From: Sphingomonas sp. SORGH_AS_0950
GTDB taxonomy: Bacteria > Pseudomonadota > Alphaproteobacteria > Sphingomonadales > Sphingomonadaceae
DNA: 64,000 nucleotides
NCBI RefSeq assembly: GCF_030818415.1
Contig: NZ_JAUTAE010000001.1
Span: 2,320,001 to 2,384,000, forward strand
Direction of reading: 5' to 3'
The notes beneath the pieces were generated by a model. That model saw only the letters and a list, made by a program, of their open reading frames with translations, was not told where the DNA came from and ran no database searches. Each line of letters opens with the position of its first letter. Within the stretch, counting starts at the first letter, position 1. This document shows, in pieces, positions 1 through 9,285 of this stretch. The position numbers and the translations under genes are program-made.

Positions 1-1
1 G

Positions 2-769
2 GGCGAATATGTCGCGCGCATGGACGGCGACGACGTCGCGCTGCCCGAGCGTTTTGCCCGGCAGGTCGCCTTTCTCGATGCGCATCCCGATCATGGCGTC
101 GTCGGCACCCGCGTCCTGCGGATCACCGAGACCGGCGAGCCCAAGCGCGGCGCGGCGATCGATCACCCCCTTTCCGCCGAATCGGTGACGGCGGCACTGG
201 AATCGGGGCCGCTTCTTTGCCACCCCTCGGTCATGATGCGTCGCGACCTGTTGCGAGCCGTGGGTGGTTATCGCCCGGCCTATCGCCATTGCGAGGATTA
301 CGACCTCTGGCTGCGGCTTGCCGAGCGGACGCGCATGGCCAACCTGCCCGACCGCCTGCTCCTCTATCGCTATTCGGGGACCCAGGTGTCCAATCGCCAT
401 GTCCTGGTGCAGCATTATGGTGCCGCCGTCGCGCGGCAGGTGCGGATCGAGCGGCTGGCGGGGCGGCCCGATCCCTCCGACGGCTGGCAGGAATTGCCGC
501 CGATCGAAGGGCTGGACGCCGCCTTTGGTCGTGACGGCGTGGCGCGGGCGGTGCGCAGCGAGGTGGTCACCGGCATCCTGTTCGATCCTCCTTCGCTGGC
601 GGGCGCCGGGCTGCCGGTGATCATCGCGCATCTGGCGGATACGCACGGGCATCCGGCCGGGCGGGTGCCGGGCCTGTGGCGCGCGGTAGCGCGGCTGGCG
701 CGGACCGGGCGGCCGCTGGCGGCGGTGCGGCTGGCCCGCGCGCTGGCCCGCGACAGGATCCGCCGATGA
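2..769 (+). CDS. Glycosyltransferase family 2, 5'-truncated by the window edge
   Basis: This is the C-terminal part (255 residues visible) of a GT-A fold glycosyltransferase that would add a sugar to a lipid-linked saccharide at the inner membrane. The open frame runs in from the edge and begins with YVARMDGDDV, the acidic nucleotide-sugar and metal binding motif of family 2 enzymes. The later stretch HCEDYDLWLRL matches the usual ED-Y-D-LWLR region. The first ATG at 20 lies inside the motif, so the true start is upstream of the window. The stop overlaps the flippase start by ATGA, so the two genes are probably co-translated as the end of an exopolysaccharide locus. The sugar and acceptor cannot be read from the sequence. 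Confidence 0.9.
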   Translation, partial: GEYVARMDGDDVALPERFARQVAFLDAHPDHGVVGTRVLRITETGEPKRGAAIDHPLSAESVTAALESGPLLCHPSVMMRRDLLRAVGGYRPAYRHCEDYDLWLRLAERTRMANLPDRLLLYRYSGTQVSNRHVLVQHYGAAVARQVRIERLAGRPDPSDGWQELPPIEGLDAAFGRDGVARAVRSEVVTGILFDPPSLAGAGLPVIIAHLADTHGHPAGRVPGLWRAVARLARTGRPLAAVRLARALARDRIRR

Positions 770-2244
770 GCGGGTCGTCGATCCGGGGCGCCGCGCTCTG
801 GTCGATCGGGGCGCAATATATCGCCTTTGCGATTCAGTTCGTCGTCAGCGTCCTGATCTCGCGCTTCTTCCTGTCGCCGCCCGAAATGGGGCTCTATTCG
901 ATCGCGCTGTCCGCCGCGATGATGGTGTCAGTGGTGCAGGATTTCGGCATCAGCCGGTTCGTCGCAGGCGAACGCAACCTGACCGATGCCCAGGTGGAGA
1001 CGTGCTTTTCGGTCTCGCTGATCTTCGCGCTGGGGATCGGGCTGCTGATCCTGATGCTCGCCTGGCCGCTCGCGCAATTCTACGACAATGCGCGGCTGAC
1101 CCCGTTGCTGGCGATCATCGCGGGTTCCTATCTGGTCGTCCCCTTCGGCATCGTGCCCAGCGCCATGTTGCAGCGGCGCATGGACTATCATTCGCTGTTC
1201 CTGGTCAATGTCGGCGCGGCGATCGTCAATGCGGGCTTTTCGCTGGGGCTGGCCTGGGCGGGCTATTCGGCCTTTTCGCTCGCCTGGGCCGCCGTTGCGC
1301 AGCAAGCCACGCGCGCGCTGATCGGCCAGTGGCGCTCGGGCCTTCGTCCGCCCTTTCCGCCCCGGCTGAAGGGCGTCGGGCCGATCCTGCGCTTCGGCTC
1401 CAACAGCTCGCTGCTGCATATCAGCGGGGGAATCGGGATGCGCAGCCCCGATCTGGTGATCGGCCGTGTCCTGACCCTGACCGCGGTCGGCCTGTTCGGT
1501 CGCGCCTCCAGCCTGGCCGCGCAGTTGCAGATGCTGGTCAGCGGCGCGGTCGACGGCGTCTTCTATCCCGCCTTTGCCCGCCTGCGCGACTCGGGCGCCG
1601 ATCTGGCCGCGCCCTATCAGCGGGTGGTCGCCGCCTATAGCGCGGTGACCTGGCCCGCCATGGCGTTCCTGGCCGCCGCCGCGACGCCGATCGTGCTGAT
1701 GCTCTATGGCCCGCGCTGGGCGGGGGTGGCGCCGCTCTTGGTGTGGATCGCGATCGGGCAGATTTTCATGGCGGCGCTGCCGCTGCATATCGAGCTGCCC
1801 ATCGTGCTTGGGCGGATTCGCAAGCTGGTGGTGTTCAACATGCTCGATACCGCCGCGTCGATCGGGCTGCTGCTCCTGGGCGCGATGGCGGGGCTGGAGG
1901 CGGCGGCGGCCTCGCGCGTCGGCTATGGCATCGCCTGGTTCCTGATCTATGTCGGGCTGATGCGGCGGCTGACCGGCTTTGCCTGGCGCGCGATGCTGGT
2001 CATCTATGCGCAGAGCCTGGTCGGCGCGCTGGCCACCGTCGTCCCGCTGCTGGCGCTGTACCACTGGGTCGCGGCGCCCGAGGCGATGGGGCTGGGCCTG
2101 CTGGGTCTGGCGGCGGCGGCGGGGGTGCTGGCGTGGCTGGCAGTGGTCTATGCGCTGCGGCATCCGATCCGGCTGGAGATCAACGCCATTGCCGGCGGCG
2201 TCCTGGCGCGGTTGCCGGTGCGGCGGTCCGGGCTGGGCGCCTGA
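766..2244 (+). CDS. Polysaccharide flippase (Wzx/oligosaccharide translocase type)
   Basis: A 492-residue polytopic inner-membrane protein, almost entirely hydrophobic apart from short basic loops, with about 12-14 predicted helices. It opens with SIRGAALWSIGAQYIAF, typical of the lipopolysaccharide/O-unit exporter family of the MOP superfamily, which moves undecaprenyl-linked oligosaccharides to the periplasm. The start at 766 is chosen because it overlaps the upstream glycosyltransferase stop by ATGA and removes an implausible Ala/Arg-rich extension. Pairing with a glycosyltransferase supports a role in capsule or exopolysaccharide export. The cargo is unknown. Confidence 0.87.
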   Translation: MSGSSIRGAALWSIGAQYIAFAIQFVVSVLISRFFLSPPEMGLYSIALSAAMMVSVVQDFGISRFVAGERNLTDAQVETCFSVSLIFALGIGLLILMLAWPLAQFYDNARLTPLLAIIAGSYLVVPFGIVPSAMLQRRMDYHSLFLVNVGAAIVNAGFSLGLAWAGYSAFSLAWAAVAQQATRALIGQWRSGLRPPFPPRLKGVGPILRFGSNSSLLHISGGIGMRSPDLVIGRVLTLTAVGLFGRASSLAAQLQMLVSGAVDGVFYPAFARLRDSGADLAAPYQRVVAAYSAVTWPAMAFLAAAATPIVLMLYGPRWAGVAPLLVWIAIGQIFMAALPLHIELPIVLGRIRKLVVFNMLDTAASIGLLLLGAMAGLEAAAASRVGYGIAWFLIYVGLMRRLTGFAWRAMLVIYAQSLVGALATVVPLLALYHWVAAPEAMGLGLLGLAAAAGVLAWLAVVYALRHPIRLEINAIAGGVLARLPVRRSGLGA

Positions 2245-2298
2245 CCGACGCGGCCGGAGCGGCTTGTCCGGACGCGGCGCTGCACCCATAGTCGGGCC

Positions 2299-2577
2299 AT
2301 GGCCCCTCCCCCATCCGGTCTGGACGATCCCGAGCAGGCAGCCTTCGCCTGGGCGCGGTTCCGCGCGATCATGGCATGGATGACGCTGGCCGCCGCCGTG
2401 GCGGTCTGCTTCGCGCTGGTCGTGCTGGCGGAGGTCTATGGCCCGCTCAACCCCGTCACCATGCTGGGGGTGGTCGGTGGGATCGGCGGCATGGTGATGC
2501 TGACCGGCGCGCTGATGGGGCTGGTCTTCCTCAGTTCGGGCAGCGGGCATGACGAGGAGGTCGACCGGCGCGATTGA
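2299..2577 (+). CDS. Small two-helix membrane protein, function unknown
   Basis: A 92-residue protein with a short polar N-terminus, two hydrophobic segments at about residues 24-45 and 53-77, and an acidic tail (HDEEVDRRD). I do not recognise a named family. It follows the flippase by 54 bases on the same strand and ends just before a strong terminator hairpin, so it may be the last gene of that transcript. The hydrophobic pattern and acidic tail look protein-coding rather than a shadow frame, but the start is not certain. Confidence 0.6.
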   Translation: MAPPPSGLDDPEQAAFAWARFRAIMAWMTLAAAVAVCFALVVLAEVYGPLNPVTMLGVVGGIGGMVMLTGALMGLVFLSSGSGHDEEVDRRD

Positions 2578-2603
2578 GTGCCCCGCGCCCGCCATTCCAT
2601 GAA

Positions 2604-2640
2604 AAAGGCCGGCCGTCGCGGGGTGCGACGACCGGCCTTT
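2604..2640. terminator. Bidirectional rho-independent terminator
   Basis: Arms AAAGGCCGG (2604-2612) and CCGGCCTTT (2632-2640) are perfect complements. They are extended by CGTCGC/GCGACG around a GGGGT loop after one mismatch. A T-rich run follows on the plus strand and an A-run precedes the hairpin, so it can work both ways between the convergent genes ending at 2577 and 2660. Confidence 0.85.
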
Positions 2641-2659
2641 TCGTTCCGTCCGGGCGGTA

Positions 2660-3481
2660 TCAGCCCGCCGCGGCTTCCGGCTCGACCGGAGCGGCGGCGC
2701 GGACACGGCGACGGCGGGGCTTTTCCTCGACGGGAGCCTCGCTGTCGGCCACCGGGCTCAGCGCGGGCGGCAGGCGATCGGCGTCGAAGCCGGTCGCTTC
2801 CGCGCCGTCCTGAGCCTGCGCCTCGACCGGGCGTTCGCGACGCGGGCGACCGCGACGGCGGGGCGCTTCGGCCTCGGCGGTCGGCTCGGCGACCTCGGCG
2901 CTCGCGGCAACGACGGGCTGCGCCTCTTCGGCCATCACCGGCTGTTCGGTGCGGGCCGGGCGGCGGTCGTCCCGGCGCGGGCGATCCTCACGGTCGCGGC
3001 CCTCACGGTCACGGCTCTCACGGTCACGGCGGGGGCGATCGTCGCGGCTGCGCTCCTCGCGCGGCTGGCGTTCGCGACGCGGCTCCGCCTCGCCCTGCAT
3101 CTCGCCGGGACGGATGGGATCGCCCTCGTCGCCATAATCCTCGTCGCCGCCGTCGAAGCCGTCGTCAAAGCCGTCATCGCGCGATTCCTCGCGCTGGCGA
3201 CGCTGATTCTGCTCCTCGAAGCGCGAGCGGCTTTCGCTCAACACCCGGAAATAGTGATCGGCGAACTGCCAATAATATTCGGTGTTGACCCGGTCACCCT
3301 GACGCTGCGCCTCGGCCGCCAGATTCTTGTACTTTTCGTACAGCTGGTTGGCGTTGCCGCGCGCGCGGTTGTCGATGCGATTGCCATTGTCGGGACGACC
3401 GGGATTGCCACCCGGGCGCTGCCCACCATTATTGCCGCCACCACGACCGCGACGGCGGCCGGCCTGCCGATTATTGATCAA
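2660..3481 (-). CDS. DUF4167-domain protein, Arg-rich, TTG start
   Basis: A 273-residue protein. Residues 1-90 form the conserved DUF4167 region: an RRRGRGG basic N-terminus, then ANQLYEKYKNLAAEAQRQGD and a conserved YYWQFADHYFR segment. The rest is a charged, apparently disordered Arg/Glu/Asp-rich tail with repeated RDRE-type units. In alphaproteobacteria this family lies next to prmC and prfA, as here, and its composition suggests RNA or ribosome association, though that is inference. The start codon reads TTG. It is accepted because AAGGA lies eight bases upstream (3490-3494) and the MINNRQAGRRRGRGG start is typical. It is separated from prmC by 284 bases. Confidence 0.88.
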   Translation of the reverse strand: MINNRQAGRRRGRGGGNNGGQRPGGNPGRPDNGNRIDNRARGNANQLYEKYKNLAAEAQRQGDRVNTEYYWQFADHYFRVLSESRSRFEEQNQRRQREESRDDGFDDGFDGGDEDYGDEGDPIRPGEMQGEAEPRRERQPREERSRDDRPRRDRESRDREGRDREDRPRRDDRRPARTEQPVMAEEAQPVVAASAEVAEPTAEAEAPRRRGRPRRERPVEAQAQDGAEATGFDADRLPPALSPVADSEAPVEEKPRRRRVRAAAPVEPEAAAG

Positions 3482-3765
3482 GCTGTTCGTCCTTAGTCGT
3501 CAAACCAACAAGGTCCACTTTTCCCGGCACCGCGCGCGTCCCGCACGATGCGAAGCTCTGGCGCCCAACGGGCGCTTGCCACGGCCGCCGGACAGCAGCG
3601 ACTGCATGACGAAGGGTACGGGCATCGGCCCGACATCGACGATGCCCAACCACGTCGTGTCCCGAAAACACGGTGCAAGCCGTCGATGTTCGCGTGCCCC
3701 TGTGCGCGCTGTAGCGGGTCGGGGGCCGGTCCTACAAGTGAAATATGGGGCATCGTCGGGAATGT
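3482..3765 (-). other. 284-base gap between prmC and the DUF4167 gene
   Basis: No convincing coding frame is seen here on either strand. The stretch holds the AAGGA ribosome binding site for the DUF4167 gene, a TTGACG hexamer on the minus strand just upstream of it, and a small GGCGCCC/GGGCGC hairpin near 3560-3576. It is most simply a promoter and leader that lets the DUF4167 gene be expressed apart from the upstream translation genes. Confidence 0.4.
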
Positions 3766-4575
3766 TCAATGCGCCAGCAGCGCGCGCGGGCGACCGCCCA
3801 GATCGCGGTGCAGCGCCACCCGGAATCCCTGCGCTTCCAGAAGCATGGTCACGGCGGGCGCCTGTTCGTGCCCGATCTCGACCACCGCCGCCCCGCCGGG
3901 GGCAAGCAGGCGACGCAGTTCGGGGGCGAGCAGACGATAGTCGTCCAGCCCCTCGGGCCCCGCGAACAGCGCCGAGCCGGGCTCGTAATCGCGCACCTCG
4001 GGCGAGAGGATCTCGTCGGTGCCGATATAGGGCGGATTGGTGACGATGCAGTCGAACGCGCCGGTCAGCGCCGCCGCCCAGTCGCCCCGCACGAACCGCG
4101 CGCGATCGGCCAGCCCGCAGGCGGCGGCATTGGCGAGCGCATAGTCCAGCGCCTGCGCAGAGCGATCCACGCCCAGCCCGACCGCGGCCCGCCACTCGTC
4201 GAGCAGCGCCAGCAGCAAAGTCCCCGGCCCAGTGCCAAGGTCCAGCACCGTGGCGGGCGGGCGCCCCTTGAAATGGGCCAGCGCCGCGTCGATCAGCGTT
4301 TCGCTGTCCACGCGCGGCACCAGCGCGCCGGGGCCGACCGCCAGGTCCAATGTCCAGAAGCCGCGCGTGCCGGTGATATAGGCGATGGGCTCCTGCGCGG
4401 CGCGACGCTCGACCAGCGGCCAGAAGCTGTCGGGGACGGCGCGGGTCAGGTCGAGCAGCAGCGCGTTGCGCTCGATCCCCAGGGCATGAGCGAGCAGCAG
4501 TTCCGCATCGAGCCGCGCGGTGGGGGAAAAGGCGAAACGCTCGGCGGCCTGTAGAAGCGCGGTGCGGGCGTCCAC
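3766..4575 (-). CDS. prmC: Peptide chain release factor N5-glutamine methyltransferase
   Basis: A 269-residue SAM-dependent methyltransferase that methylates the glutamine of the GGQ motif in RF1 and RF2, improving translation termination. The N-terminal helical domain ends near residue 75. The catalytic domain shows the SAM-binding VLDLGTGPGTLLLALL (110-125) and the diagnostic NPPY motif at 180-183, which binds the substrate glutamine. The length is normal. It lies directly downstream of its substrate gene prfA in the same direction, separated by a 147-base gap with a dyad repeat, which is the usual alphaproteobacterial order. Confidence 0.95.
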   Translation of the reverse strand: MDARTALLQAAERFAFSPTARLDAELLLAHALGIERNALLLDLTRAVPDSFWPLVERRAAQEPIAYITGTRGFWTLDLAVGPGALVPRVDSETLIDAALAHFKGRPPATVLDLGTGPGTLLLALLDEWRAAVGLGVDRSAQALDYALANAAACGLADRARFVRGDWAAALTGAFDCIVTNPPYIGTDEILSPEVRDYEPGSALFAGPEGLDDYRLLAPELRRLLAPGGAAVVEIGHEQAPAVTMLLEAQGFRVALHRDLGGRPRALLAH

Positions 4576-4588
4576 TAAACCGTTCCTA

Positions 4589-4692
4589 CCGCCCCGGCGC
4601 AGGCCGGGGTCCAGTCTCTACCGGCCCTTGGTCGACACCCATCGCGCATCTCAGGCGACAGGGTAGCTGGACCCCGGCCTTCGCCGGGGTGG
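4589..4692. repeat. Inverted-repeat element, CCCCGGCCTTCGCCGGGG type
   Basis: The arms at 4589-4614 and 4667-4692 are near-perfect inverted copies. Each contains its own short palindrome (CCCCGGC...GCCGGGG) followed by TCCAG at the inner edge. The element lies between prfA and prmC. A related but diverged copy occurs at 28643-28724, so this looks like a dispersed intergenic family rather than a gene-specific signal. Confidence 0.8.
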
Positions 4693-4722
4693 TGTGAATG
4701 GAGGAAAGAGGAACGTCTGCCC

Positions 4723-5796
4723 TCACCCATCGAGCGCGGCGAGCCGTTCGGCCTCATCCTCCGCCAGCAGCGCGCCGACCAGTTCGTCCAGCTCGCCCTC
4801 CAGGATTTCGGGCAGGCGGTGGAGCGTCAGGTTGATCCGATGATCGGTCACGCGGCCTTGCGGGAAATTATAGGTGCGGATCCGTTCCGACCGGTCGCCC
4901 GATCCGACCATCGAGCGCCGCGTGCCCGCCCGCTCCGCCGCCAGCCGCTCGCGCTCCGCCTCGTAGAGCCGGGTCCGCAGCACCTTCATCGCCTTGGCGC
5001 GATTCTTGTGCTGCGAGCGTTCGTCCTGCTGGATCACCACCAGCCCGCTCGGGATATGGGTGATGCGGATCGCCGAATCGGTGGTGTTGACGTGCTGCCC
5101 GCCCGCGCCCGACGAGCGGTAGATGTCGATGCGCAGATCCTTGTCATCGATCTGGAGGTCGACCTCCTCCGCTTCCGGAAGCACCGCGACGGTCGCCGCC
5201 GAGGTGTGGATGCGCCCGCCCGATTCGGTGACCGGCACGCGCTGGACCCGGTGGACGCCCGATTCGAACTTCAGCTTGGCGAAGACGCCCGCGCCCGCGA
5301 CCGAGGCGACGACTTCCTTGTAACCGCCCGTATCGGGGACCGAGGCGGAGATGACCTCGACCCGCCAGCCCTGCCGCTCGGCATAGCGCTGGTACATGCG
5401 GAACAGGTCGCCCGCGAACAGCGCCGCCTCGTCGCCGCCGGTCCCGGCGCGGATTTCCAGCATCGCCGCGCGCTCGTCGGCGGCGTCGCGGGGCAGCAGC
5501 GCCAGCGCCAGATGGCGATCCGCCTCGGCCAGCGCGGTGCGGTTGGCGTGGAGTTCCTCCGCCGCCAGCTCGCGCAATTCGTCGTCGCCGTCCTGCGTCA
5601 TGAAGGTCAGGCTGTCGGCCTCCTGCCGCAACCGACGCACTTCTGCGGCGGCGTTGGCGACCGGCTCCAGCTCGGCATATTCCTTCGACACCGCGACGAA
5701 ACGGTCCGAGGGCAGGTCGCCGGTCGCCATCATCGCCTGCAATTCGTCGCGCCGCGCCTCGATCTGCGCGATGCGTTCGGCGGAGATGGTCTTCAT
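4723..5796 (-). CDS. prfA: Peptide chain release factor 1
   Basis: A 357-residue class I release factor that reads UAA and UAG and triggers peptidyl-tRNA hydrolysis on the ribosome. The codon-recognition tripeptide of the RF1 type, PVT, is at 188-190 (RF2 would have SPF), and the catalytic GGQ is at 232-234 within [15 protein letters not shown]. The N-terminal coiled region is intact. The start overlaps the hisS stop by ATGA, indicating translational coupling, and prmC, which modifies the GGQ glutamine, lies downstream. Confidence 0.97.
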   Translation of the reverse strand: MKTISAERIAQIEARRDELQAMMATGDLPSDRFVAVSKEYAELEPVANAAAEVRRLRQEADSLTFMTQDGDDELRELAAEELHANRTALAEADRHLALALLPRDAADERAAMLEIRAGTGGDEAALFAGDLFRMYQRYAERQGWRVEVISASVPDTGGYKEVVASVAGAGVFAKLKFESGVHRVQRVPVTESGGRIHTSAATVAVLPEAEEVDLQIDDKDLRIDIYRSSGAGGQHVNTTDSAIRITHIPSGLVVIQQDERSQHKNRAKAMKVLRTRLYEAERERLAAERAGTRRSMVGSGDRSERIRTYNFPQGRVTDHRINLTLHRLPEILEGELDELVGALLAEDEAERLAALDG

Positions 5797-7115
5797 GCGA
5801 TGGTCAGACGCTGCGCCAATGGAGGGAGCGTCTCGCCATGAGCCTCGGCGATCTCGTCCTCGAACAACAGGTCGAACAGGCCCTGCGCCGCCCCGTCGAG
5901 CGAGACGGTCGCCTGCTCGCCGGTCTTCAGCGCCTTCACCTGCACCTGGCCGTTCGCCAACTCGTCATCGCCCAGGATCAGCGCATAGCTGGCGCCCTGG
6001 TCGTTGGCCTTGGCCATGCGGCGCTTCATATTGCCGCGAAACGCCATGTCGGTGGCGACGCCCGCGCGGCGCAGTTCCGCGACCAGCCCCGTCGCGCGCA
6101 GCTCCGCCGCCGCGCCCATCGGCACGACAACCGCGTCGATCCCCAGCTTGGCCGGCTCGTCGAGCAGCATCGCCAGCCGCTCGACACCGGCCGCCCAGCC
6201 CACGCCCGCCGTGGCGGGACCGCCCAGCGACTCGATCAGCCCGTCATAGCGACCACCCGCCAGCACGGTCCCTTGCGAGCCCAGCCGGTCGGTCACGAAC
6301 TCGAAGGCCGTGTGGCGATAATAATCGAGCCCGCGCACCAGCCGCGCATTGCGCGTCCAGGCCACGCCCGCCGCGTCCAGCCCCACCGTCACCGCCTCGA
6401 AGAAGGCGCGCGCCTCGGGCGTCAGATAGGCGTCGATATCGGGCGCGGCATCGGCGATCGGCCGGTCGCGCGGGTCCTTCGAATCGAGGATTCGCAGCGG
6501 ATTCTTCTCCAGCCGCACCAGACTGTCCTCGGACAGCTGGTCGCGATGCGCCTCGAAATGCGCGACCAGCGCGTCGCGCCAGGCATCGCGGGTCTCGGCA
6601 TCGCCCAGCGTGTTGAGCTGGAGCGTCACGCCCTCGGCGATGCCCAGGTCGCGCAGCAGCTGGTCGGCCATCACCAGCAGCTCGACATCCGCCGCCGGTT
6701 CGGCCGCGCCGAGGATCTCGGCGTCGATCTGGTGGAACTGCCGATAGCGCCCCTTTTGCGGGCGCTCGTACCGGAACACCGGGCCCGAGGTGACGAGCTT
6801 CAGCGGCGCATATTGCTGCCACCCCTCGGTCAGATAGGCGCGCGCGATCCCCGCGGTAAATTCGGGGCGCAGCGTCAGCAGGTCGCCGCCGCGATCGGGG
6901 AAGGTGTACATCTCCTTCGACACGACATCGGTCGTCTCGCCGATCGAGCGGGCAAAGACCTGCGTATCCTCGAACACCGGCAGGTCGAGCCGCTGAAAGG
7001 CGTAGAGGCCATGGACATGCTCGAAGGTGGCCAGCACCTGCGCAAAGCGGCGCTGCTCGTCGCCGAAGATGTCCTGCGTGCCGCGCACGCGCTTGGGGGT
7101 TTCGATCCGTGCCAT
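5793..7115 (-). CDS. hisS: Histidyl-tRNA synthetase
   Basis: A 440-residue class II aminoacyl-tRNA synthetase that charges tRNA-His in the cytoplasm. Recognisable features are the N-terminal RGTQDIFG segment, motif 2 around [19 protein letters not shown], the histidine-specific [13 protein letters not shown] stretch, and the C-terminal anticodon-binding domain. It is the first gene of the minus-strand run hisS-prfA-prmC and overlaps prfA by four bases. The start is 48 bases from the stop of the isochorismatase-type gene. Confidence 0.97.
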   Translation of the reverse strand: MARIETPKRVRGTQDIFGDEQRRFAQVLATFEHVHGLYAFQRLDLPVFEDTQVFARSIGETTDVVSKEMYTFPDRGGDLLTLRPEFTAGIARAYLTEGWQQYAPLKLVTSGPVFRYERPQKGRYRQFHQIDAEILGAAEPAADVELLVMADQLLRDLGIAEGVTLQLNTLGDAETRDAWRDALVAHFEAHRDQLSEDSLVRLEKNPLRILDSKDPRDRPIADAAPDIDAYLTPEARAFFEAVTVGLDAAGVAWTRNARLVRGLDYYRHTAFEFVTDRLGSQGTVLAGGRYDGLIESLGGPATAGVGWAAGVERLAMLLDEPAKLGIDAVVVPMGAAAELRATGLVAELRRAGVATDMAFRGNMKRRMAKANDQGASYALILGDDELANGQVQVKALKTGEQATVSLDGAAQGLFDLLFEDEIAEAHGETLPPLAQRLTIA

Positions 7116-7163
7116 AGAGGTGGCGCTATCTAAGGTAGCGAAGCCCCGCGCGCTAGAGTGCGA

Positions 7164-7772
7164 TCACGCCCCTTGGGATAGCCAGTCGGCCAGCGCCAGT
7201 TCGTCGGTCGGCCGGGTCTCCGCGCACATGCTGTGCCGCATGATCTCCAGCGCCCAGCGGCGATGCGCGTCGCTCTCGCTCGCCACCGTGTCGCCCGGCA
7301 CCCACAGGTCATACTCGCGCATATGCGCATCGGCGGCGGTGAACAGCACGCAGATGTCGGCGGCCACCCCGGTCAGGATGACGCGCGTGACGCCCAGTTG
7401 CGGCAGCAGGACGGGCAGGTTGGTCGCGTAGAAACCCGAAAATTGCGGCTTCACCACGAAATAGTCGCGGTCGCGCGGCCGGAGCGCGGCGATCAGCGCG
7501 CGGCCCGGACTGTCCTCGCGGTCGCAATGCGCGATGATCGAGGAGCGTTCGGAATGCCAATGGCCGAAATTGTCGTTGACGTAGATCACCGGTACCCCGG
7601 CCTCGTCCGCCGCATCGCGCAGCGCCACGATCCGCTGCGCCGCCGCCTCGGCCGGTTCGCGCAAATCCTCGCCGCCCTCGAAATCGAGATCGTTGATCAT
7701 GTCGATGACGATCAGCGCGGCGGCATGGGAAGCGGACGTGCCGCTCGGCAAGGGGGTGGCGGGTTCGGACAT
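7164..7772 (-). CDS. Cysteine hydrolase, isochorismatase family
   Basis: A 202-residue protein of the isochorismatase-like fold (nicotinamidase/isochorismatase superfamily). The catalytic triad is readable as Asp24 in LIVIDMIND, Lys108 in YFVVKPQFSGF and Cys141 in AADICVLFTA, with the usual cis-peptide VAAD before the cysteine. It probably hydrolyses an amide or vinyl ether, but the substrate is not predictable, and nicotinamidase-specific metal ligands are not obvious. It is divergent from the diguanylate cyclase gene and separated from it by 215 bases. Confidence 0.85.
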   Translation of the reverse strand: MSEPATPLPSGTSASHAAALIVIDMINDLDFEGGEDLREPAEAAAQRIVALRDAADEAGVPVIYVNDNFGHWHSERSSIIAHCDREDSPGRALIAALRPRDRDYFVVKPQFSGFYATNLPVLLPQLGVTRVILTGVAADICVLFTAADAHMREYDLWVPGDTVASESDAHRRWALEIMRHSMCAETRPTDELALADWLSQGA

Positions 7773-7987
7773 GCCCCCTGCATGTCATACCGCCAGAGGC
7801 AAGGCGTTGATCTGGCCCAAGTTCCGACCCGAAAGCGCCGTGACCGGAAGCCGCCTCGAACAGAATAGCGGGTCGCCCGTTCGTCGCGGCCGGACAGGAC
7901 CGGATTCACCGGCGCGAAAGCCAAATCTGTGTCTATAACCTATGGTTTACCGTCGTCCCCCTAGGACGCGGTCAGCCGGAGTGCCTG

Positions 7988-9184
7988 ATGCCCGATCGAC
8001 CCGCTTTGGAGGATGCGCTTTCCAGGCTGACGTCCTCGATCCGCCTGCCCCCGCGCCTCGAGCGGGACTTCGACCGCTATCGCGCCGATAGCGTGCGCAG
8101 CCAGGTCGTCTATGTCCTCGCCACGCTTCTGGTCCTGACGCTGTTCGGTGTGATCGTGGACATGCGCGTGGGGGTGCTGGCGCTATCCCTCTATTGGAAG
8201 CTCAGCGTACAACTGCCGTCCATCGTGCTGGCGCTGATCCTCGTCGGGCAGCGGCGGATTCCGCCCCATCTGATATGGCTTGCCGGTGCCATCCCGTTCG
8301 TCATCACGGTCGGCCTCGTCACCCGGCTTTCGCTGGCGGTCCCGTCGCCCATGGCCGAGCAGTTGAGCACGACGGCACTGGCGACGGCCTTCACCGCCAA
8401 TCTGATCCTGCCGATCAAGGTGCGTCCCGCGATCCTCGTCGCGCTCGCCAACATCGTCGTCTATCTCGGACTGCCGCTTGCCATCGCGCCACGGACGCTA
8501 CTTTTCCAGTCGGTCGACATCCTGGCCTTCCACGGCGCCATGATCCTGGCGACACCGATCGGCGCCTATTTCAACGAGCGGGTGCAGAAGCAGAGTTTCC
8601 TGCTGACCCTGATCCAGCAGCGCCAGAGCAGCGAGCTGGAGGCGGCGGTCGAGGAACTGACCCGCATGTCGCATCGCGATCCGCTGACCGGCGCGGGCAA
8701 CCGGCGCAGCATGGACATACGCTATGCCCGACTGCGGCAGACCGCCCGGATGCGGGGGGACGCGATCCGCCTGATCCTGATCGATGTCGATCATTTCAAG
8801 CTGTTCAACGACGCCGCCGGCCACGCCGCCGGCGACCGGTGCCTGCAGGCCGTGACCAAGGCCATTGCCCGCGGCGCGAACTGTCCGATCGAGATGGTGA
8901 CGCGGTTCGGCGGCGAGGAATTCGCGCTGCTGCTGCCCTGGGAAGAGATCAATATCGCGGAGGGCATCCGCCGCCAGGTCGAGGCCATGGCCCTGCCGCA
9001 TCCGGGCCTGCCCCCCGGCCGGGTCGTCACGGTCAGCATCGGGCAAGCCTGTCTCGACCCGGGGCGTAGTGACGCCACGCAGGACGACCTCTTCCGCTGG
9101 GCGGACGAAGCGCTCTATCGGGCCAAGCGCGACGGACGCAATCGGGTGGCGATCGCAGATGAGGGCGCGCGCGCGGCGGGTTGA
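7988..9184 (+). CDS. Membrane-bound diguanylate cyclase (GGDEF domain)
   Basis: A 398-residue protein with about five or six transmembrane helices in residues 35-205 and a cytoplasmic GGDEF domain from about residue 225. It would make cyclic di-GMP from two GTP. Supporting motifs are HRDPLTGAGNRR, LIDVDHFKLFND and the active-site GGEEF at 308-312. The RxxD product-inhibition site that normally precedes this motif reads CPIE, so allosteric inhibition by that site is probably lost. There is no EAL domain. The gene appears monocistronic. The membrane sensor part has no recognised ligand domain. Confidence 0.92.
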   Translation: MPDRPALEDALSRLTSSIRLPPRLERDFDRYRADSVRSQVVYVLATLLVLTLFGVIVDMRVGVLALSLYWKLSVQLPSIVLALILVGQRRIPPHLIWLAGAIPFVITVGLVTRLSLAVPSPMAEQLSTTALATAFTANLILPIKVRPAILVALANIVVYLGLPLAIAPRTLLFQSVDILAFHGAMILATPIGAYFNERVQKQSFLLTLIQQRQSSELEAAVEELTRMSHRDPLTGAGNRRSMDIRYARLRQTARMRGDAIRLILIDVDHFKLFNDAAGHAAGDRCLQAVTKAIARGANCPIEMVTRFGGEEFALLLPWEEINIAEGIRRQVEAMALPHPGLPPGRVVTVSIGQACLDPGRSDATQDDLFRWADEALYRAKRDGRNRVAIADEGARAAG

Positions 9185-9285
9185 CGCCTGCGGCGCATCC
9201 GGGCCGTGCCGGGATTTCGGACGGCCGCGACAGGCGTCGCCTTTGTCACTGGCCGACCCCGCCCGCGTCCGGGTAGATCGATCTT

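Noticed and set aside
928..2706. Long open frame on the minus strand opposite the flippase
   Set aside because: It is rich in Arg, Gln, His and Gly without domains and lies wholly opposite real genes; it is a by-product of high GC.
2990..3030. Short tandem repeat of CTCACGGTCACGG type
   Set aside because: It lies inside the DUF4167 gene and codes for RDRE-like units of the charged tail; no separate DNA-level role is needed.
3482..3765. Possible small genes between prmC and DUF4167
   Set aside because: The open frames lack ribosome sites and recognisable protein features.
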